NCBI RefSeq assembly: GCF_042684705.1
Contig: NZ_JBHULZ010000041.1
Location: forward strand, 310,001-374,000
Source of the DNA: Mesonia sediminis
GTDB lineage: Bacteria; Bacteroidota; Bacteroidia; Flavobacteriales; Flavobacteriaceae
Direction: 5' to 3'
DNA: 64,000 bases
Part shown: positions 51,461 through 60,245 of the stretch, piece after piece
How positions within the stretch are numbered: position 1 is the first letter of the stretch
Layout: every line of letters begins with the position of its first letter
Position numbers and translations under genes: made by a program
Notes under the pieces: generated by a model
The model's input: only the letters and a program-made list of their open reading frames with translations
Databases searched by the model: none
What the model was told of the DNA's origin: nothing

Positions 51461-54400
51461 ATGAGTAAAAATTTTACCGAATACAAGCAACTGGATTTAC
51501 CAGTAGTAGCACAAGAGATACTGAGCTATTGGAAAGAAAATCAAATTTTTGAAAAGAGTGTAAGTACCAGAGAAGGTAATCGGCCTTTTGTTTTTTTTGA
51601 AGGTCCGCCCTCTGCCAATGGTTTACCAGGGATTCATCATGTTATGGCGCGAAGTATTAAAGATATATTTTGCCGATATAAAACACAAAAGGGTTTTCAG
51701 GTAAACCGTAAAGCCGGCTGGGATACCCACGGTTTGCCCGTAGAGTTAGGGGTAGAAAAAGAGTTGGGCATTACTAAGGAGGATATCGGTTCTAAAATTT
51801 CTGTAGAAGAATATAACCAAGCCTGTAAAAATGCCGTGATGCGCTATACCGATGTTTGGTCAAAACTTACCGAAGAAATGGGCTATTGGGTAAATATGGA
51901 TGATCCTTATATTACTTATAAGCCTAAATACATGGAAACCGTGTGGTGGTTACTGTCTGAAATTTATAAAAAAGGACTTATATACAAAGGCTATACCATT
52001 CAGCCTTACTCACCAAAAGCAGGGACAGGTTTAAGCTCACATGAGCTAAATCAGCCTGGTACTTATCAAGATGTTACCGATACTACGGTAACGGCACAGT
52101 TTAAAGCTATAGCAAGCAGTCTTCCTGCCGATTTAGCCAACTATGAAAACCTGTACTTTATAGCTTGGACTACCACTCCTTGGACACTCCCAAGTAACAC
52201 CGCACTTACAGTAGGTCCAAAAATTGAGTATGTAGTGGTTAAAACCTACAATCAATACACATATGAGCCAGTTAGCTTAGTAGTTGCCAAGAATTTGGTG
52301 AATAAGCAATTTGATAAAAAATATGTTGGCGTTGAAGATGAGGAAGCTTTGGCTAATTTTCAACAAGGAGATAAAAAAATACCTTATTTGGTAACCAACA
52401 CTTACCTAGGTAAAGATTTAGTAGGTATTCGTTATGAGCAATTGCTACCCTATGCACAACCTTATGAAACTCCAGAAAATGCCTTTAGAATTATTGCAGG
52501 TGATTTTGTGACCACAGAAGACGGTACAGGTATTGTACATACCGCGCCCACTTTTGGAGCAGATGATGCGCTGGTGGCCAAACAAGCTAATCCGCCTGTG
52601 CCTCCTATGTTGGTGCTAGATGAGCAAGAGAATTTAGTGCCTTTAGTAGATTTACAAGGTAAATTTAGACCCGAGATGGGAGAATTGGCAGGAAAGTATG
52701 TAAAAAATGAATATTATACCCCCGAAGAGGCCCCCGACAAGTCGGTTGATGTTGAAATAGCCATTAAGCTTAAAGAAGAAAATAAAGCCTTTAAGGTAGA
52801 AAAGTATGTGCACAGTTACCCAAATTGCTGGCGTACAGACAAACCTATATTATACTACCCTCTAGATTCTTGGTTTATAAAAGTAACCGAGGTAAAAGAT
52901 CGCATGCACCAATTAAATACTACCATAAATTGGAAGCCCGCTTCGACCGGTGAGGGTAGGTTTGGTAATTGGTTAGCCAATGCCAATGACTGGAACTTAT
53001 CGCGCTCGAGATATTGGGGTATTCCGCTACCTATTTGGCGTACAGAAGATAAGAGAGAGGAGATTATTATTGGTTCTATAGAAGAGTTGAAAGCCGAAAT
53101 GAAACGCTCGGTAGAAGCTGGTTTTATGGATAAAGATGTTTTTGAAGATTTTGTGGTGGGCGATATGAGCGATGCCAATTACGATCAAGTCGATTTACAT
53201 AAAAATGTGGTCGATAAAATTGTATTGGTTTCGGCAAGTGGCAAGCCAATGAAACGCGAAGCCGACCTGATAGATGTTTGGTTTGACTCTGGAGCTATGC
53301 CTTATGCCCAATGGCATTATCCGTTCGAAAATAAGCAAGCCACCGAAGCAACACTAAGAAAAGCCGACTTTATTGCCGAAGGGGTAGATCAAACCCGAGG
53401 TTGGTTTTATACCTTACACGCCATCGCTACCATGGTTTTTGATGATGTAGCCTATAAAAATGTAGTGTCAAACGGCTTGGTGTTAGATAAACACGGACAA
53501 AAAATGTCTAAGCGATTAGGCAATGCTGCAGATCCGTTTGAGACGTTATCTACTTATGGTCCAGATGCCACGCGATGGTATATGATAAGCAATGCCAACC
53601 CTTGGGATAATTTAAAATTTGACCTCGAAGGTATCGCAGAGGTACGTCGCAAGTTTTTTGGAACCTTGTACAACACCTATTCTTTTTTCGCGCTTTATGC
53701 CAATATAGACGGGTTTACCTATAAAGAACAGGAGGTTCCTCTAGCCAAAAGACCCGAAATTGATCGTTGGATATTGTCTGAGCTAAATAGCTTAATCAGA
53801 GAAGTAGATACTTATTACGCTAGCTACGAGCCTACCAAGGCTGCAAGGGCAATTTCAGATTTTGTACAAGAAAATTTAAGTAACTGGTACGTGCGTCTAT
53901 GCCGAAGAAGATTCTGGAAAGGTGAATACCAAGAAGATAAAATATCGGCTTACCAAACCTTATATACTTGTTTATTAAAAGTGGCCCAAATAGCGGCACC
54001 GATAGCGCCATTCTATATGGACAGACTTTACAAAGATTTAACAGCGGTTTCACTAGCAGATACGCCAGAAAGTGTACATTTAAGCACATTTCCAGCGTCT
54101 GATGCGACTATGATTAATCAGGCACTTGAAAATAGAATGAAAAAGGCACAAGTAATTTCTAGTTTGGTGTTATCATTAAGAAAGAAAGAAATGATAAAGG
54201 TAAGGCAGCCACTTCAACGCGTGATGATTCCTGTATTAGACGAGAGCGTTAGAGAAGAAATATTGGCGGTACAAGACCTAATCAAATCTGAGGTAAATGT
54301 AAAAGAGATTGAATTGATTGATGACACTTCGGGAATATTGGTTAAAAAAATTAAACCTAATTTTAAAACCCTTGGACCTAAATTTGGAAAAGAAATGAAG

Positions 54401-54859
54401 GCTGTTGTGGCTGCTATTAGTAGCCTTGAGGCGGATAAAATTGCCAAATTAGAAAAGGAAGGTGAAATTAATTTAGAAGTTAATGGGAAATTAACTATTT
54501 TGCAGCTGAATGACGTAGAAATCACCTCAGAAGATATAGAGGGCTGGTTGGTTGCTACGCAATCCGGTTTAACCGTAGCGCTAGATGTGCATATTAGTCC
54601 AGAACTTAAACAAGAAGGAATCGCCAGAGAGCTGGTGAACAGAATTCAAAACTTGAGAAAAGATTCTGGATTTGAGGTTACCGATAAAATTGAAGTAAAA
54701 ATACAAAAAGACGGACTGGTCGAGCAGGCTGTCTTAGCTAATGAATCTTATATTAAAAACGAAACACTCACAGCAAAACTCGAACTTGTTGATGAGATTA
54801 AAGATGGGTTAGAAGTGAGCTTTGACGATGTAAACACCCGTCTTGCTGTAAAAAAATAA
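51461..54859 (+). CDS. ileS: Isoleucine--tRNA ligase (large, eukaryote-like type)
   Basis: A 1132-residue class I enzyme. The HIGH-type motif is GLPGIHHVMAR; TTPWTLPSNTAL belongs to the editing domain; KMSKRLGNAADPF is the KMSKS loop. The great length and the KMSKR form place it with IleRS type 2, found in eukaryotes and some bacteria, rather than the 930-residue type 1. I see no C-terminal zinc-binding cysteine cluster. ATG 51461 is chosen over the in-frame TTG at 51446, giving MSKNFTEYKQLDLP. It is followed after 4 bases by the DksA-like gene and then lspA, a common Bacteroidota order. Confidence 0.95.
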   Translation: MSKNFTEYKQLDLPVVAQEILSYWKENQIFEKSVSTREGNRPFVFFEGPPSANGLPGIHHVMARSIKDIFCRYKTQKGFQVNRKAGWDTHGLPVELGVEKELGITKEDIGSKISVEEYNQACKNAVMRYTDVWSKLTEEMGYWVNMDDPYITYKPKYMETVWWLLSEIYKKGLIYKGYTIQPYSPKAGTGLSSHELNQPGTYQDVTDTTVTAQFKAIASSLPADLANYENLYFIAWTTTPWTLPSNTALTVGPKIEYVVVKTYNQYTYEPVSLVVAKNLVNKQFDKKYVGVEDEEALANFQQGDKKIPYLVTNTYLGKDLVGIRYEQLLPYAQPYETPENAFRIIAGDFVTTEDGTGIVHTAPTFGADDALVAKQANPPVPPMLVLDEQENLVPLVDLQGKFRPEMGELAGKYVKNEYYTPEEAPDKSVDVEIAIKLKEENKAFKVEKYVHSYPNCWRTDKPILYYPLDSWFIKVTEVKDRMHQLNTTINWKPASTGEGRFGNWLANANDWNLSRSRYWGIPLPIWRTEDKREEIIIGSIEELKAEMKRSVEAGFMDKDVFEDFVVGDMSDANYDQVDLHKNVVDKIVLVSASGKPMKREADLIDVWFDSGAMPYAQWHYPFENKQATEATLRKADFIAEGVDQTRGWFYTLHAIATMVFDDVAYKNVVSNGLVLDKHGQKMSKRLGNAADPFETLSTYGPDATRWYMISNANPWDNLKFDLEGIAEVRRKFFGTLYNTYSFFALYANIDGFTYKEQEVPLAKRPEIDRWILSELNSLIREVDTYYASYEPTKAARAISDFVQENLSNWYVRLCRRRFWKGEYQEDKISAYQTLYTCLLKVAQIAAPIAPFYMDRLYKDLTAVSLADTPESVHLSTFPASDATMINQALENRMKKAQVISSLVLSLRKKEMIKVRQPLQRVMIPVLDESVREEILAVQDLIKSEVNVKEIELIDDTSGILVKKIKPNFKTLGPKFGKEMKAVVAAISSLEADKIAKLEKEGEINLEVNGKLTILQLNDVEITSEDIEGWLVATQSGLTVALDVHISPELKQEGIARELVNRIQNLRKDSGFEVTDKIEVKIQKDGLVEQAVLANESYIKNETLTAKLELVDEIKDGLEVSFDDVNTRLAVKK

Positions 54860-54863
54860 AACT

Positions 54864-55247
54864 ATGAATACAGAGATTAAAGAAAGGTATAGTGATGCCG
54901 ATTTAGAAGAATTTAAAGCCATCATTTTAGAGAAAATTGAAAAGGCTTCAGCGCAGTTAGAACTGTATAAAAGTGCCTATATGAACGATAGTTCTAATGG
55001 TACAGATGATACTTCACCTACTTTTAAAGCTTTTGATGAAGGAAGCGAGGTAATGAGTAAAGAAGCCAACTCACAATTGGCTATTCGACAAGAGAAGTTT
55101 ATTCGTGATCTAAAAAACGCTTTGATTCGTATAGAGAATAAAACCTATGGTATTTGCAGGGTAACAGGCAAATTGATTAAAAAAGAACGATTATTACTCG
55201 TGCCCCATGCTACTTTAAGTATTGAGGCAAAAAATATGCAAAAATAA
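54864..55247 (+). CDS. TraR/DksA-like protein without zinc-finger cysteines
   Basis: A 127-residue protein with the DksA layout: a long coiled-coil hairpin (about residues 5-95; tip region with DDTSPTFKAFDEGS) and a C-terminal part NKTYGICRVTGKLIKKERLLLVPHATL. The canonical CxxC...CxxC zinc site is reduced to one Cys (GICRVTG), as is usual in Bacteroidota members. It probably binds the RNA polymerase secondary channel; that is inferred from the fold. It lies between ileS and lspA; a strong terminator 20 bases after its stop separates it from lspA. Confidence 0.9.
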   Translation: MNTEIKERYSDADLEEFKAIILEKIEKASAQLELYKSAYMNDSSNGTDDTSPTFKAFDEGSEVMSKEANSQLAIRQEKFIRDLKNALIRIENKTYGICRVTGKLIKKERLLLVPHATLSIEAKNMQK

Positions 55248-55267
55248 ATAACAGAAAATTCTATAAG

Positions 55268-55305
55268 AGGTTTCGTTTGAATTCATTTTAAACGAAACCT
55301 TTTTT
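55268..55305 (+). terminator. Intrinsic terminator after the DksA-like gene
   Basis: AGGTTTCGTTT (55268-55278) and AAACGAAACCT (55290-55300) form an 11-bp perfect stem with an 11-base loop, followed by a run of T. It lies 20 bases after the stop codon and ends the ileS transcript before lspA. Confidence 0.9.
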
Positions 55306-55410
55306 GTATCATTTGTAGAAATACATTTCATTTTAAATTCATTTGAGTTGATTTCTGAGTATAAGATTTATAAATAATCTTGTATTTTTACGGCAACTAA
55401 ACTGCACACC

Positions 55411-56016
55411 ATGTCACTTAAAAAAGCGGGACTTCTTATTTTTATTATATTACTGATTGATCAGGTTTCAAAAATTTATATCAAAACTCATTTTGTTTTG
55501 GGTGAAGAAATTTTTGTATTTAATTGGTTTAGAATTCTGTTTGTTGAGAATAATGGAATGGCTTGGGGCGCTCAAATACCAGGAGAATATGGTAAATTGT
55601 TTTTGACCCTTTTTAGATTGGTGGCCATTGCGGGCATTGGCTATTGGTTGTATGACTCGGTAAAAAAACAAGCCTCAAAAATATTAATTATATGTATCGC
55701 TTTTATTTTCGCGGGAGCCCTGGGTAATATTATCGATTCTGTTTTTTATGGAATTATCTTTGACCATAGCATAAATCAATTGGCTAGCTTTATGCCTGAA
55801 AATGGAGGCTATGCCACGCTGTTTCACGGAAAAGTGGTAGATATGCTTTATTTCCCGTTATGGAGCGGGGTGCTACCCGAATGGATTCCTTTCTGGGGCG
55901 GCGATTATTTTACGTTCTTTGAGCCGGTATTTAATATCGCAGACTCCGCTATTACCGTAGGGGTTATTTTATTGATTCTTTTTAATAAAAAAGCATTTCC
56001 TAAAGAAGACAACTAG
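55411..56016 (+). CDS. lspA: Lipoprotein signal peptidase (signal peptidase II)
   Basis: A 201-residue inner-membrane aspartic peptidase that cleaves prolipoprotein signal peptides. Four hydrophobic helices are visible. The catalytic aspartates are Asp109 (GALGNIIDSVFYG) and Asp178 (FNIADSAITVG); DQVSKIYI near residue 17 and VENNGMAWG near 45 are also typical. The loop between the two aspartates is long (about 69 residues), as in Bacteroidota LspA. It should process the lipoproteins encoded at 22169 and 35856. A terminator (55268-55305) lies between it and the DksA-like gene, so it has its own promoter. Confidence 0.95.
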   Translation: MSLKKAGLLIFIILLIDQVSKIYIKTHFVLGEEIFVFNWFRILFVENNGMAWGAQIPGEYGKLFLTLFRLVAIAGIGYWLYDSVKKQASKILIICIAFIFAGALGNIIDSVFYGIIFDHSINQLASFMPENGGYATLFHGKVVDMLYFPLWSGVLPEWIPFWGGDYFTFFEPVFNIADSAITVGVILLILFNKKAFPKEDN

Positions 56017-56355
56017 GCATTTTAGAACATTACTATTCTCAATTGTGAGTCTGCACGCTGTAATTTCAAAAAACGAAACCTATTTTAGTCAATATTCTTG
56101 ATTAAGTATATGTATTTTTTACAAACTGCTTATAGTAAAACTGACTACTATTGGGTAGAATTAATATGGTTAAGATAAAACAGGTTTCCCTAAATTTTAT
56201 TGAATCAAAATTAATCTGGTAAAAACCTATTTTGTAAGGTAAAACTTGGATGTTTCGTTTTTTTTTTTTTTTTTTTAGCTTAGTTCCGCGTTTGGCCACA
56301 TGAGTGGAAATTTTAAAGAAACTAATATAGCTAATTCTCAAATAATTAAAGTGTT
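56017..56355. other. Gene-free stretch with an 18-base T run
   Basis: A 339-base AT-rich gap between lspA and the small gene at 56356. It holds a homopolymer of 18 T at 56259-56276. I see no tRNA, small RNA, hairpin terminator or credible gene. A minus-strand frame of 79 codons (56102-56341) reads through the run as a string of lysines and is rejected as a gene. Confidence 0.7.
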
Positions 56356-56562
56356 ATGATATTTTATAATTCAGCCTATGCTTATATTTTATTTAGTCTT
56401 CTAGTATTATATATTGCTTATAGTATTTTTTTAATACTTAAATCTTCTAAAGAAGATAACAGAGGACTTTCTAAAATTTTATGGGTCCTATTAGTTTTTT
56501 TAATGCCAATTTTAGGAAGTACAGTGGCAATTGCGAAATTCAAATTATTTGATAAAAAATAA
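56356..56562 (+). CDS. Small membrane protein, PLD nuclease N-terminal-like
   Basis: A 68-residue protein with two hydrophobic helices (about 8-28 and 42-60). The second part, KEDNRGLSKILWVLLVFLMPILGSTVAI, matches the cardiolipin synthase N-terminal (PLDc_N) pattern, in which a conserved WxxxxFxxPxxG-type helix follows a basic turn. No phospholipase D domain is attached, so it is a free-standing membrane module of unknown role. The ATG lies 79 bases after the 18-T run. Confidence as a gene rests on the domain match and clean reading frame. Confidence 0.7.
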   Translation: MIFYNSAYAYILFSLLVLYIAYSIFLILKSSKEDNRGLSKILWVLLVFLMPILGSTVAIAKFKLFDKK

Positions 56563-56662
56563 AAGGTATTTTATACTTACAGTGACAAAAAAACACTAGT
56601 TTTAGCAACTTATGACGAAAGTCTTGAGTCTAACTTGATTAACACCTATATAAAAATAGACC

Positions 56663-57262
56663 ATGAAAACTAAATTATTTATCCTTGGGGTATTTTCATT
56701 GCTGTATACCCAAAATGCCTTATACGCTCAAACAAATAACAACGAAGGTCAAGTAGAAGACGGTCTTTTTAGTGTTCAAACGGGCTTTTTAGGGGTTTGG
56801 GGGCAATACGAATTTGGCTTGAGTAACACTTTGGCGTTAAGAACAGAAGTTGGCCTCGATATGGCCGCTTTTGGTGGTAGTATTTACCAAGAAAACAACC
56901 GGGTAAATTATGCTTTAGCGCCGGTGATATCGGCGGAGCCAAGATGGTATTATAACCTAAAGAAAAGAGCGGTAAAAAAACGTAAAACATCTAAAAATAG
57001 CGGAAACTTTTTGGCTATTCAAACAGCTTATAACCCTAATTGGTTTGTAGTGTCTAATGTAGATAATCTCGAGGTTATCGATCAGATAAGAATCGTACCC
57101 AAATGGGGAATTAGACGCAGCATAGGTAAGCATTTTAACTACGAGTTAGGCTTAGGTGTTGGTTATGTGCGCGCTTTTATAGATGAAGATAAATACTTAT
57201 ACAAGGTAGATAAAGACGATGTGTTTTTAGACTTGCATATACGTATTGGATACAGTTTTTAA
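56663..57262 (+). CDS. Outer membrane beta-barrel protein
   Basis: A 199-residue exported protein. Residues 1-22 form a signal peptide (LFILGVFSLLYTQNALYAQ). The remainder has alternating strands typical of an 8-stranded barrel (FSVQTGFLGVWGQYEFGLSN; ALRTEVGLDMAAFGGSIY; YELGLGVGYVRAFI) and ends in VFLDLHIRIGYSF, with the terminal Phe used for BAM recognition. A basic loop (KKRAVKKRKTSKNSG) lies near residue 95. The function is unknown. A terminator hairpin follows at 57281. Confidence 0.83.
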   Translation: MKTKLFILGVFSLLYTQNALYAQTNNNEGQVEDGLFSVQTGFLGVWGQYEFGLSNTLALRTEVGLDMAAFGGSIYQENNRVNYALAPVISAEPRWYYNLKKRAVKKRKTSKNSGNFLAIQTAYNPNWFVVSNVDNLEVIDQIRIVPKWGIRRSIGKHFNYELGLGVGYVRAFIDEDKYLYKVDKDDVFLDLHIRIGYSF

Positions 57263-57280
57263 ACTAAAGTTCACCAATTC

Positions 57281-57307
57281 AAAGCCAGCCTTTCGGTTGG
57301 CTTTTTT
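57281..57307. terminator. Bidirectional intrinsic terminator
   Basis: AAAGCCAGCC (57281-57290), loop TTTC, GGTTGGCTTT (57295-57304), with one G-U pair, then TTT. It lies between the convergent beta-barrel gene and the cyclo-ligase gene, whose stop codon lies in the T-run. Confidence 0.85.
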
Positions 57308-57875
57308 AATGCTTAAAACGATAGGTTTTGCCAGGCGTAATGCAATAATCTAGGGGTACATCAAATCCATCGGCATTTATTTTTTCTTCTGCCTCAAAAA
57401 AAGAAAGTCCAATTTTAATTGTGTTGGCTTGGCATTCATTTAAAAATCTATCGTAAAATCCTTTTCCATAACCAATTCTATTTCCGTTAAGGTCAAAAGC
57501 TAAAAGCGGCATAAACACCACCTCAATCTGTTGTGGGTGAATTGCAATTCCATCAACAGGTTCTGGTATACCATAGGCATTAACTTTTATTTTAGTCGTA
57601 TCCGTAAGCAAAAAATGCTGTAAAGTAAAATTTTTAAAATCACTTTTAGCCAGTACTATATTTTTATCTTTACCCTGCAACAAGTGCAACATAAACTCTG
57701 TATTCACCTCATTTTGTTTTGCAATAGGTAAAAAAATATGGTAAAAAGAAAAATCCCATATAGGTAATTGGGCCGCCTTATTTGCTATGGCTAAGCTCAT
57801 TTCTTCCAATAATTCCTTAGTTAGCGCCTGGCGCTTTTTTTTGTATACTTTACGGATTTGATTCTTGTTTGTCAT
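57306..57875 (-). CDS. 5-formyltetrahydrofolate cyclo-ligase
   Basis: A 189-residue enzyme that converts 5-formyl-THF to 5,10-methenyl-THF with ATP. The N-terminal RKVYKKKRQALTKELLEEMS and the nucleotide/substrate loop FDLNGNRIGYGKGFYDRFL are canonical (folate-binding GYGKGFYDR). It is the last gene of the minus-strand run rimB-rimK-aspartoacylase-cyclo-ligase, starting 3 bases after its neighbour's stop. I see no functional link to RimK, so this may be a transcriptional neighbour only. The shared terminator is at 57281-57307. Confidence 0.94.
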   Translation of the reverse strand: MTNKNQIRKVYKKKRQALTKELLEEMSLAIANKAAQLPIWDFSFYHIFLPIAKQNEVNTEFMLHLLQGKDKNIVLAKSDFKNFTLQHFLLTDTTKIKVNAYGIPEPVDGIAIHPQQIEVVFMPLLAFDLNGNRIGYGKGFYDRFLNECQANTIKIGLSFFEAEEKINADGFDVPLDYCITPGKTYRFKH

Positions 57876-57878
57876 ATA

Positions 57879-58847
57879 TTAAGAAATAGATAAATGAAAC
57901 AAAGCGTCGCCCTGGTAGACAATAGGCGATTCGTTTACGTTTATTATATAACCCGATGACCTAGCTTTTACCGTATATCTAAACGATCCGTATGGATCTG
58001 TAATCTGGGCAAGTACCTCACCTTGATCTACTTTTTTTCCGCAAGCCACCTTTAAATGCAGTAAACCACTATGCGCGGCGCGTATCCATTTACTTTGGCT
58101 TACCAAAATGGGAGGTTTGCTGGCAGGTTTTAAATCAAATGAACCTTTTAACATACCTAAGTGATCTAATAAACGTAGGCAACCTTGCACCCCAATTTGG
58201 GTGATTTGTTTGTTGTTATCTAGAGATTTTCCTCCTTCAAATAACAAGGTCGGAATATTGGCTTGGTAGCAAGATGCGCGATAAGATTTGCTAATAGTAC
58301 TCGAGTAAACTATAAAAGGAGCATTAAAAATATGAGCCAATTCTAATAATTGCTCATCATTCTCTCTAATACGTATTTGCGGAGCATTGAATCGACTAGC
58401 TCCACCAGTATGAAAGTCTACACAATAATCAACTACTGGTAAAATTTCTTGGGTAAATTGATAGGCAAATCGCGAGGCAAGCGGACCTTTTTTTGAGCCC
58501 GGGAAAACTCGGTTTAGATCTCTTCCATCAGGAAACTCCCTTTGCAAATTTAAAAAACCAAAAACGTTAAAAACAGGAATACAAATTATGGTTCCTATTT
58601 TAGGTCTATTTATTTTTCTCGAAATAAGTTGGCGCACTACCTCTATTCCGTTTATTTCATCGCCGTGAACACCAGCGGTGAATAAGACAATGGGCCCTGG
58701 CTTTTTTGATCGTTCAATAATTACGGGTACTTCTACAGGGCTTGCTGTAAATAGTTTGGCCGAGTTAAAATTAAGACGTGCACTTTCACCGGGCTGAATT
58801 GTCTGCCCTAACAAGTGCAGTACATTATTTTGATCTAGCTCACCCAA
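57879..58847 (-). CDS. Succinylglutamate desuccinylase/aspartoacylase family hydrolase
   Basis: A 322-residue zinc-dependent M14-like hydrolase. Metal ligands appear in FTAGVHGDEINGIEVVRQLI (His and Glu) and VDFHTGGASRFNAPQIRI (His), with the catalytic Glu in LLFEGGKSLD. The C-terminal 70 residues form a small beta-barrel domain (ACGKKVDQGEVLAQITDPYG). Relatives remove acyl groups from N-acyl amino acids. The gene lies 3 bases after rimK and shares its operon with the rimB-like protease, suggesting it acts on glutamyl or related amide bonds; that is inference. Confidence 0.92.
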   Translation of the reverse strand: MGELDQNNVLHLLGQTIQPGESARLNFNSAKLFTASPVEVPVIIERSKKPGPIVLFTAGVHGDEINGIEVVRQLISRKINRPKIGTIICIPVFNVFGFLNLQREFPDGRDLNRVFPGSKKGPLASRFAYQFTQEILPVVDYCVDFHTGGASRFNAPQIRIRENDEQLLELAHIFNAPFIVYSSTISKSYRASCYQANIPTLLFEGGKSLDNNKQITQIGVQGCLRLLDHLGMLKGSFDLKPASKPPILVSQSKWIRAAHSGLLHLKVACGKKVDQGEVLAQITDPYGSFRYTVKARSSGYIINVNESPIVYQGDALFHLSIS

Positions 58848-58850
58848 AAT

Positions 58851-59723
58851 TTATGCATTTTTTTCAATAAACCTAATGATGCTTTTAGCGATATCTTTGT
58901 TGGTAGCTTTCTCTATACCTTCTAAACCCGGAGAAGAATTGACCTCTAAAATCAACGGGCCGCGAGAGCTTTGCAGCAAGTCAACTCCAGCTACGCCAAG
59001 TCCCATAGCTTTTGCGGCTCTAACGGCGGCTACTTCTTCTTCATCAGAAAGTTCTATGATTTCTGCAGAACCGCCACGGTGCAAATTAGATCTAAACTCA
59101 CCCTCTTTTCCTTGTCTCTTCATCGCACCTACTACGTGCCCATCTACTACAAAAGCCCGAATATCGGCACCTTTAGCCTCTTTGATGAATTCTTGAACAA
59201 TTACACGAGCTTGCAAGCCGTTAAAAGCTTCAATTACAGACCTGGCTGCGTTTTTAGTTTCGGCTAGAACAACTCCTAATCCTTGGGTGCCTTCTAATAA
59301 TTTAATCACCAACGGGGTGCCGCCCACTTGATTAATAACCCCTTCAACGTCTCTAGAATAATTGGTAAAAACGGTCTTTGGTAAACCAATTTTTGCTTTA
59401 GACAGCAACTGTAAGCTTCTCAGTTTATCACGACTACGCAGTAATGCCTCAGACCCCGTCGTGGTAAAAGCGTTCATCATTTCAAATTGTCTAACTACAG
59501 CAGTTCCATAAAAAGTAACCGAGGCGCCAATTCTAGGAATTACCGCATCTACGTGTTCTAGGTATTTACCCTTATAATAAATATTGGGTTTACGCTTTTC
59601 AATGACAATATCGCATTTTAAGGGGTCTATAACCTCTACCTCATGTTTTCTTTTTTTGGCTGCTTCAACCAAACGTTGGGTAGAGTATAGTTTGGGATTT
59701 CTAGAGAGGATTTTAATATTCAT
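58851..59723 (-). CDS. rimK: RimK-type ATP-grasp ligase (ribosomal protein S6 modification)
   Basis: A 290-residue ATP-grasp enzyme. The N-terminal KILSRNPKLYSTQRLVEAA and RIGASVTFYGTAVVRQFE are RimK-typical. ATP is bound by LVIKLLEGTQGLGVVLAE, with catalytic and metal residues in VQEFIKEAKGADIRAFVV and LILEVNSSPGLEGIEKAT (metal-binding E/N). E. coli RimK adds glutamates to the C-terminus of ribosomal protein S6. It lies between the rimB-like protease gene (4 bases upstream) and the aspartoacylase-like gene, a linked set also known from other bacteria. Confidence 0.95.
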   Translation of the reverse strand: MNIKILSRNPKLYSTQRLVEAAKKRKHEVEVIDPLKCDIVIEKRKPNIYYKGKYLEHVDAVIPRIGASVTFYGTAVVRQFEMMNAFTTTGSEALLRSRDKLRSLQLLSKAKIGLPKTVFTNYSRDVEGVINQVGGTPLVIKLLEGTQGLGVVLAETKNAARSVIEAFNGLQARVIVQEFIKEAKGADIRAFVVDGHVVGAMKRQGKEGEFRSNLHRGGSAEIIELSDEEEVAAVRAAKAMGLGVAGVDLLQSSRGPLILEVNSSPGLEGIEKATNKDIAKSIIRFIEKNA

Positions 59724-59727
59724 ACCA

Positions 59728-60171
59728 TTAGTGGGGTTTATTCAATTTTGATAGGTTTTCTTTGCTAACATCAACTATAAAGCGATGCGTTAAAAATTTA
59801 CGACCAATTAAAATAGGAAAACTCATTTCTTCTCGATCGCTTAAGGTTAATTCTATTGGGTATTCTTGTTCAAATAGGCAAATACGGGTTTTTATTAAAT
59901 AACGCAGTTGCACCTGCCCGTTACTACTTTTTACCTTCTTTTGTTTAAATTGATCAAAAACAAAAGATTTGCCGTTATATTCGGGATGTTCAGGGTCTAA
60001 AAATACGCAATGCAATTTGTTCTCCTTTACCTGAATGTCTTTGCAGTGTATAGATGAGGTATAAGCGCCTGTATCAATTTTAATAGCAATGTCTTTAATT
60101 GCTAACAAAGGGAAATCGGCTACATCACACCTTCCTATGATAATTGGCGAAGAGGTGGTTTTCATGGGCAA
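59728..60171 (-). CDS. RimB-like retropepsin (annotated as ATP-dependent zinc protease)
   Basis: A 147-residue protein of the Zn_protease/RimB family, which in fact has a retropepsin fold. The aspartic protease motif KIDTGAYTSSIHC places Asp33-Thr34-Gly35 at the active site; the flap region and ILIGRKFLTHRFIVDV follow. In pseudomonads RimB cuts the glutamate chain made by RimK. Here it is the first gene of the minus-strand operon, 4 bases before rimK. No Bacteroidota promoter is clear upstream; the 190-base gap to uvrC holds the GC-rich palindrome at 60233. Confidence 0.93.
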   Translation of the reverse strand: MPMKTTSSPIIIGRCDVADFPLLAIKDIAIKIDTGAYTSSIHCKDIQVKENKLHCVFLDPEHPEYNGKSFVFDQFKQKKVKSSNGQVQLRYLIKTRICLFEQEYPIELTLSDREEMSFPILIGRKFLTHRFIVDVSKENLSKLNKPH

Positions 60172-60229
60172 AACAATATTAAAAAGGAAAAGGTACTTAA
60201 AATTTAAAGCTTATAAAAATTTGCAGATT

Positions 60230-60245
60230 GCTTTCCGCGGAAGCG
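60230..60245. repeat. GC-rich near-palindrome in the rimB-uvrC gap
   Basis: GCTTTCCGCGGAAGCG shares the core TTCCGCGGAAGCGT with the 16-bp palindrome in metG (38169). The 10-bp centre TTCCGCGGAA (60233-60242) is perfectly self-complementary. Confidence 0.5.

Noticed and set aside
56102..56341. Minus-strand frame of 79 codons crossing the 18-base T run
   Set aside because: It reads the run as consecutive lysines, has no domain or promoter, and its length depends on the homopolymer count.
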